Below, one piece after another: positions 6,367 to 10,295 of a stretch of 10,295 bases of DNA. Source of the stretch: Candidatus Methanoplasma sp. Lineage in GTDB: Archaea > Thermoplasmatota > Thermoplasmata > Methanomassiliicoccales > Methanomethylophilaceae. Position numbers and translations under genes: made by a program. The notes beneath the pieces were generated by a model that was not told the origin of the DNA, did not search any database, and saw only the letters and a list, made by a program, of their open reading frames with translations. The stretch covers positions 1 to 10,295 of the forward strand of contig JAISPV010000067.1 in the NCBI GenBank assembly GCA_031274665.1, read 5' to 3'. Position 1 is the first letter of the stretch; each line of letters starts with the position of its first letter.

Positions 6367-6897
6367 GTGCCAGATGAAGGTCCTAACTTTGCAGACGGGT
6401 CTGTAGACCTGCTGAAGATAATGATGTTGGCCGGCGCGGCAGTAGGGATCATCAGCGTGTTCCTGGTATGGTTCAGCTGGGATCCCGCCGCCCCTTGGTT
6501 CAACTACACCGGATACGATCTTTTCATGAATGCCCGTGAGAACAGCCCTTACTCGGGGCTTTTCTCATACATGCCCCTGACGATACTGATCGCTTCCGCG
6601 GTTGCGGCCGCCGCTTCGGTACTATCTTTTACCAAGCGCGAGAGGAACGGAGCGATCTTCGGGATGGTCTCGGGGGCCGCCGTGCTGGCATCTGCGCTAA
6701 CTTACATACTCTACCCCTTGTCAATGATAAAGATCACCGAACCCGGCGGCGGCTACATAATAACCGATATCAGGCCGATGGACTACATGGATGCCGGACC
6801 CTACTCCGCGCTCGTCGCAGGTGCGTTCCTGATCCTGGGAGGCGCGGCCGTTTTGTTACGGGCGAGGACCGGCGCCGGGGATCAGGAACACGATTAA
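6367..6897 (+). CDS. Four-TM membrane protein of unknown function (tandem paralogue 2)
   Basis: A 176-residue membrane protein with helices at about 15-37, 67-87, 94-116 and 143-165. It shares the layout and key positions of the gene before it: VFLVWFSWDP (31-40) against VFMVWLDFG, YTGYDLFM (47-54) against YTGWEFFM, then a small Gly/Ser-containing loop and YMPLTIL (68-74) against YMPMLVL, and a basic turn (TKRERNG, 89-95) before helix 3. It differs by a longer, Pro/Gly-rich outside loop between helices 3 and 4 (about 118-142) and an acidic tail (GDQEHD). I do not recognise a named family. The start is taken as GTG at 6367: an in-frame stop lies just upstream (6355-6357), there is no SD, and a TATA-like element is placed for leaderless expression. 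An ATG at 6421 would cut into helix 1 and is less likely. The NAD kinase gene follows after 39 bases with its own TATA element. Confidence 0.78.
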   Translation: MPDEGPNFADGSVDLLKIMMLAGAAVGIISVFLVWFSWDPAAPWFNYTGYDLFMNARENSPYSGLFSYMPLTILIASAVAAAASVLSFTKRERNGAIFGMVSGAAVLASALTYILYPLSMIKITEPGGGYIITDIRPMDYMDAGPYSALVAGAFLILGGAAVLLRARTGAGDQEHD

Positions 6898-6907
6898 TCA
6901 AAAGAGC

Positions 6908-6915
6908 AATATATT
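6908..6915 (+). promoter_or_regulatory. TATA box of the NAD kinase-JAMM operon
   Basis: AATATATT is centred about 26 nt before the ATG at 6937, with no SD in between. This fits transcription starting at the start codon, a leaderless mRNA. Confidence 0.5.
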
Positions 6916-6936
6916 GCGACCTTCCCTTTACGGTAT

Positions 6937-8541
6937 ATGATGGATGTTCTCAGCAGGATAGCTGATGCGGTAGAGGAAGCGGTAAGGAAGATCCCCGATT
7001 CGAAATGCAGGGGAGAGTGCATCGGCGTGGGTGCCGACGGGACATCAACTTCCCAAATAGACAAGATAGCGGAGAACACCGTCCTTGCGTTCATTCAGAG
7101 GAACAACATCCCTCTCAACGTACTGAGCGAGGAGATCGGGTTCGTCGACAACGGAGCCGTAGAGACACTGGTCCTTGACCCGATAGACGGGACCTCGAAC
7201 GCGATAGCAGGGGTCCCGCTGTTCACGATATCCATGGCGATCGGTACGAGATCGCTTGCAGATATCCACACGGCGTACCTCAGGAACCTGGTCACGGGCG
7301 ACGTGATGACCGCGGAAAAGGGGAAGGGGGCGTACAAGAACGGATCAAGGGTCCGCGTGAGGAAGGCCGACATGGACGATCTGTTCCTGATGATCTATCT
7401 GGGGAACGGCGCCCACCCCGCGTCGTTCGACCTTGCAAAGAGGGTCAAGTCATCCCGTTCATACGGCTGTGCATCCTTGGAGATGTCACTTGTCGCAGAA
7501 GGGGAAGCGGACGGTTTCATGATGCACGCCGAGAGGTATTCCCGTGCGATCAGGGTCGTCGATATCGCAGCCAGCGTGCTGATCCTGAGGGAAGCGGGAG
7601 GAGAGGTCTACGATCTAGACGGGAATGTGCTGGACATGAGCTTCGATCTCGACTGTCACTCCAACTTCATCGCCTTTGGGGACAGGAAAGTGTACGAGTT
7701 CATTATCAAAACGGAGAACAAGGTACCCGAATCGCTGGTCTACGGGATATGCGTCAATACCAGGATACCGGAGGCGAAGGAATATGCGAAAAGGGTGATC
7801 AATGCCCTGGAAGGTTGTGATTATGTTCTCGAGGAAGGGGCCGCCTCGGAACTGAAGATGAAGGGATGTCCGGTCGAGGATATGAAAGTGGACATCATGA
7901 TAATCATCGGCGGTGACGGGACCATCCTCCGCACATCCATGAGGAACAAAGCGCCGCTGATCGGGATAAATGCGGGAGGGGTAGGGTTCCTGGCCGAGAT
8001 CAACGTGAAAGAGATCGAGGAAGGGATCAGGAGGCTCCGTAACGGGGAGTACGTGGTGGAGGAGAGGTTCAAGCTCAGCTCATGGTATGACGGAAAGTAT
8101 CTCGCGGAGGCGGTGAACGAGGCCGTCATACATACGGACTCGATCGCAAAGATAAGGCACTTCAAGGTATACGTGAACGATAAGCTTATGACCGAGGTCC
8201 GCGCCGACGGGATAATCGTATCGACGCCGACCGGGTCGACCTGTTATGCAATGAGCCTCGGAGCGCCGCTGATCGATCCCCGCGTGAACGCGGTGGTCGT
8301 TGTCCCTATGGCTGCCTACAAGTTCGCTTCAAGACCCTTTGTCGTCCCGGCGGACACAAAGGTCACGGTGGAGACCATGATGGACAGCGGCTGTCTGCTG
8401 GTGGTCGACGGACAGGAAGAATATGAGATAAAAGGGAAGACCCACATAGATTTTGGCAGATCATCGGAGACTGTCAGGTTCATAAGGTTCAACACCGATT
8501 TCTACTCAAGAGTGAGGGAGAAACTGGTGAATGCGATATGA
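6937..8541 (+). CDS. nadK: Bifunctional NADP phosphatase / NAD kinase (inositol-phosphatase domain fused to NAD kinase)
   Basis: A 534-residue fusion. The first half (about 1-255) is an inositol-monophosphatase/FBPase-type domain: GADGTSTSQID (32-42), metal-binding LSEE (63-66), DPIDGTSN (81-88), and the last metal aspartate D209 in VVDIAAS, where the family often has W-D. The second half (about 262-534) is an ATP-NAD kinase: GGDGT (325-329) for the phosphate donor, IGINAGGVGFLAEI (342-355), the NE pair N394-E395, TPTGST (430-435), FASRPFVVP (463-471) and VVDGQ (489-493). The fused protein of Methanocaldococcus jannaschii has been shown to both make NADP+ by phosphorylating NAD+ and dephosphorylate NADP+, so this enzyme should set the NAD/NADP balance. 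The phosphatase half might also act on fructose bisphosphate or inositol phosphate. All expected motifs are present. The ATG at 6937 (or 6940) is placed by the TATA box. The stop overlaps the JAMM start (ATGA). Confidence 0.94.
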   Translation: MMDVLSRIADAVEEAVRKIPDSKCRGECIGVGADGTSTSQIDKIAENTVLAFIQRNNIPLNVLSEEIGFVDNGAVETLVLDPIDGTSNAIAGVPLFTISMAIGTRSLADIHTAYLRNLVTGDVMTAEKGKGAYKNGSRVRVRKADMDDLFLMIYLGNGAHPASFDLAKRVKSSRSYGCASLEMSLVAEGEADGFMMHAERYSRAIRVVDIAASVLILREAGGEVYDLDGNVLDMSFDLDCHSNFIAFGDRKVYEFIIKTENKVPESLVYGICVNTRIPEAKEYAKRVINALEGCDYVLEEGAASELKMKGCPVEDMKVDIMIIIGGDGTILRTSMRNKAPLIGINAGGVGFLAEINVKEIEEGIRRLRNGEYVVEERFKLSSWYDGKYLAEAVNEAVIHTDSIAKIRHFKVYVNDKLMTEVRADGIIVSTPTGSTCYAMSLGAPLIDPRVNAVVVVPMAAYKFASRPFVVPADTKVTVETMMDSGCLLVVDGQEEYEIKGKTHIDFGRSSETVRFIRFNTDFYSRVREKLVNAI

Positions 8542-8915
8542 GCAAGAAGATCTACGGGGTGAGCGTGGACTTCATTGACGGATTCAATGAGTCGGCCAGA
8601 TCAGCGTATCCGGATGAGTTCATATGTTTTCACAGGGAATACGACGGCGTGATATCGGAGATGATACTGGTGCCGGGGTCGATCTACGGCGAGAGCCACA
8701 GTTTCATCAGCGATTGGATGTCGCCGATAGATTTCCGCAAATCGGGGTCGGCACATTCCCACCCGGGCTACCACAACGACCCGTCCGAGGCGGACCTGGA
8801 TTACTTCAGCCACATGGGAGGGGTCCATTTCATAACATGCCGGCCGTATGACAGAAGGAGCTGGAAGGCCTACGATTCAAGAGGGAATGTCGTGGACCTC
8901 GAGATGATATTCTGA
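8538..8915 (+). CDS. Archaeal JAMM/MPN+ metalloprotease (possible desampylase)
   Basis: A 125-residue single-domain JAB1/MPN/Mov34 metalloenzyme. The JAMM zinc site is complete: E27 (in PDEFICF), then H-x-H-x10-D as H73, H75 and D86, with the usual P76 and S83 (HSHPGYHNDPSEAD). SEMILVPGS (40-48) and GGVHFITCRPYDRRSWKAYD (94-113) match the rest of the fold in archaeal members. In archaea the characterised relative HvJAMM1 of Haloferax removes small ubiquitin-like SAMP proteins from lysines of target proteins; other JAMM proteins act in sulfur-carrier processing. The substrate here is unknown and no SAMP/ThiS-like gene is in the window. The ATG overlaps the NAD kinase stop by 4 bases, so the two are translationally coupled. 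Its own TGA directly abuts the stop of the convergent mutase-like gene. Confidence 0.9.
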   Translation: MSKKIYGVSVDFIDGFNESARSAYPDEFICFHREYDGVISEMILVPGSIYGESHSFISDWMSPIDFRKSGSAHSHPGYHNDPSEADLDYFSHMGGVHFITCRPYDRRSWKAYDSRGNVVDLEMIF

Positions 8916-10265
8916 TCACAGGCAGCTTCTTACGATATCTTTTGCAAGCTCCATCATACTGACCGCGTATACCTTTTCCTTCGCCTCGGCGGTAACGCTG
9001 ATGTATTCCGGGTCCTCCGCGTTCCTGGAGATGGCGAACCATCCTCCTGCCATGCCTACTCTTCCGCCTTCGATCTCCCAGATGTCGTCCCGGTCGAGTT
9101 CTTTCAGCTTGTCACCGAGTTTTTTGTTGAAACTTTCGGTGTTGCCGGGAGCATATACGGAATCCTCAAGGACCATGTATCTGGGGAATGATGCAAGCAG
9201 GTTGCTTATGCTGTTCTCTCCGGACATCTTTGTGAGTATCACCGCCGCATTGATGGCGTCGGGGCACATCGTTATATCGGGGAATATGAAGGTGCCGTCG
9301 GTCATCGCTCCCATCTCCGCATCGTTCTCCTTTATTGCAGCCGTTATTGATTCCAGGTCGTTCTCCGCACGAATAATGCGCCTTCCGTGGCGGGCCTTGG
9401 CATCGGTGGATAGCCCGTCGCCGATCAGGTCCCTGAACGCATCATCGACCACCGCGGAGGCGTTGAGCGGTATCACAGCAGAAGAAGGCTTGAGATAAAG
9501 CAGCAGCAGCGCAAGCACACTCTCGGGGTCCACATACTTCCCGCTCTCGTCAAAGAGCGCGAGTCTCGTTCCGTCCCCGTTGAGAGCTATCCCGATGCTT
9601 CCGAATTCCGTACCGACCATCCCTTCAAGACCGGAGACGTCATCGGCCCCCACCCCAGGCGGCCGGGGGCTGTACAGAGGATCGCTCTGTGCATTGATAG
9701 TGGTAAGATCGGCGCCTACCGACGCCAGTATCTGGGGGGCGCAGACAGATGTGCAGCCGCAGCCGCAGTCCAATATTAGGGGTGCATCGACTATCTTCTT
9801 GTATCTTTCACAGATGGTCCTGTTGTAATCCTCCGCCACTGAATCGCAGGTCCTCATCGACCCGACCTCTTTGTATCCGGGAAGGGGCCGGTCCGCCCGG
9901 TCCTCTACGATCAGCCGCCGCAGATGTTCCTTTGTAAAGACCGAGCCGTCGGAGTTCATGATGAATATCCTGCTGATCATCCCCTGTTCATCGGGTTCCC
10001 CCACCATGAGCATGCAGTCGGAGTCCTTGGAGGCCATGGCCACCGCGGGCGCCGGAGCCGTGCCTGCATCGCTGACGTCCGCACCAGCAGAAAGCAGCCC
10101 GCTTATGAGCGAGTTCTTTATCATCCTGCTGCTCGGATTTGTGTCAGACCCGATGCAGACCGACTTGTAGGAGGACCCTATCATCTGCCCTATCCTCAGG
10201 GCCTTTTCTGCGGTCATATCGTCGGCCGTCATCGAACGAAGAGTCAAAGCGGGGGCGTTCCTCAT
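8916..10265 (-). CDS. Phosphohexomutase-family protein with altered active-site motifs (probable pseudoenzyme)
   Basis: A 449-residue protein with the length and order of archaeal phosphoglucosamine/phosphomannomutases. Fold-level matches are clear: MTAEKALRIG near the start, SSRMIKNSLISGLLSAGADVSDAGTAPAPA (about 45-74), SIGIALNG (223-230), LALFDESGKYVD (235-246), FIFPD (326-330). Every functional motif has changed. N-terminal GTSGIRG reads roughly ALTLRSM. The phosphoserine loop TASHNP is gone (MLMVGEPDEQGM, 85-96), so there is no obvious catalytic serine. Metal loop DGDGDR is NGDGTR (229-234). Sugar loop GGEESGG is GAMTDGT (319-325). Phosphate loop RPSGTEP is RNAEDPE (414-420). The segment usually DCANGAGS is DCGCGCTSVC, with four cysteines. 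The frame is intact, arguing against a decaying pseudogene. Start: ATG at 10263-10265 with AGGA upstream; the frame stays open to the right edge, with a TTG at 10268 as alternative. A regulatory, binding or new catalytic role is possible. Confidence 0.8.
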   Translation of the reverse strand: MRNAPALTLRSMTADDMTAEKALRIGQMIGSSYKSVCIGSDTNPSSRMIKNSLISGLLSAGADVSDAGTAPAPAVAMASKDSDCMLMVGEPDEQGMISRIFIMNSDGSVFTKEHLRRLIVEDRADRPLPGYKEVGSMRTCDSVAEDYNRTICERYKKIVDAPLILDCGCGCTSVCAPQILASVGADLTTINAQSDPLYSPRPPGVGADDVSGLEGMVGTEFGSIGIALNGDGTRLALFDESGKYVDPESVLALLLLYLKPSSAVIPLNASAVVDDAFRDLIGDGLSTDAKARHGRRIIRAENDLESITAAIKENDAEMGAMTDGTFIFPDITMCPDAINAAVILTKMSGENSISNLLASFPRYMVLEDSVYAPGNTESFNKKLGDKLKELDRDDIWEIEGGRVGMAGGWFAISRNAEDPEYISVTAEAKEKVYAVSMMELAKDIVRSCL

Positions 10266-10295
10266 CAATATCCTAAGACATATCCCGATTGATAT

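Noticed and set aside
8916..10265. Calling this gene an ordinary phosphoglucosamine or phosphomannomutase
   Set aside because: The overall fold matches, but the phosphoserine, metal, sugar and phosphate loops are all non-canonical, so a normal catalytic call would mislead.
9001..10292. Several plus-strand ORFs opposite the mutase-like gene
   Set aside because: They are Ser/Pro/Arg-rich antisense shadows lacking start signals. The minus frame shows clear family similarity along its whole length.
1..10295. CRISPR arrays, insertion sequences, tRNA/rRNA genes or prophage modules
   Set aside because: No regularly spaced repeats, transposase or integrase motifs, terminal inverted repeats or tRNA-like folds were seen on either strand.

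Overview
The window looks archaeal. It carries a fibrillarin (flpA), a fused inositol-phosphatase/NAD kinase of the type known from Methanocaldococcus, an archaeal JAMM/MPN+ protease, and AT-rich TATA elements placed either about 25-30 nt before the start codon (leaderless style) or further upstream with a Shine-Dalgarno (SD) site. The moderate GC content, this gene mix and the Firmicutes-like drug exporter would suit a gut or anaerobic Thermoplasmatota such as Methanomassiliicoccales. That placement is inference; no rRNA or marker gene is present to settle it.

Layout. (1) 1-166, minus: the N-terminus of a cardiolipin synthase/phospholipase D-type protein, cut by the left edge and too short to appear as a normal ORF call. 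(2) 344-4438, plus: an efflux operon of a MarR-type repressor and two half-size ABC exporters overlapping by ATGA. Their ATP-site motifs are degenerate in complementary ways, as expected for an obligate heterodimer. (3) 4590-5646, minus: fibrillarin followed 1 nt later by a GTG-started Nudix hydrolase. (4) 5849-6897, plus: two tandem four-TM paralogues of unknown function, each with its own promoter. (5) 6937-8915, plus: a bifunctional NADP phosphatase/NAD kinase translationally coupled to a JAMM metalloprotease. (6) 8916-10265, minus: a full-length protein of the phosphoglucosamine/phosphomannomutase family in which every diagnostic active-site motif has changed. It meets the JAMM gene tail to tail with no intergenic base.

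The strongest lead is the last gene: an intact reading frame with the family's fold and length but without the phosphoserine loop, metal loop, sugar loop or canonical phosphate loop, plus a new CxCxCx3C cluster. It is most simply read as a pseudoenzyme or a re-purposed mutase. Second-tier leads are the JAMM/NAD kinase coupling, the fibrillarin/Nudix pair without nop5 next door, and the tandem membrane paralogues.

No tRNA, rRNA, CRISPR array, insertion sequence or prophage signal was seen. No gene-free stretch exceeds 300 bases. The largest gaps are 167-343, 4439-4589 and 5647-5848; the first and last hold divergent promoters, and 4439-4589 is a convergent spacer with only a weak 5-bp hairpin.
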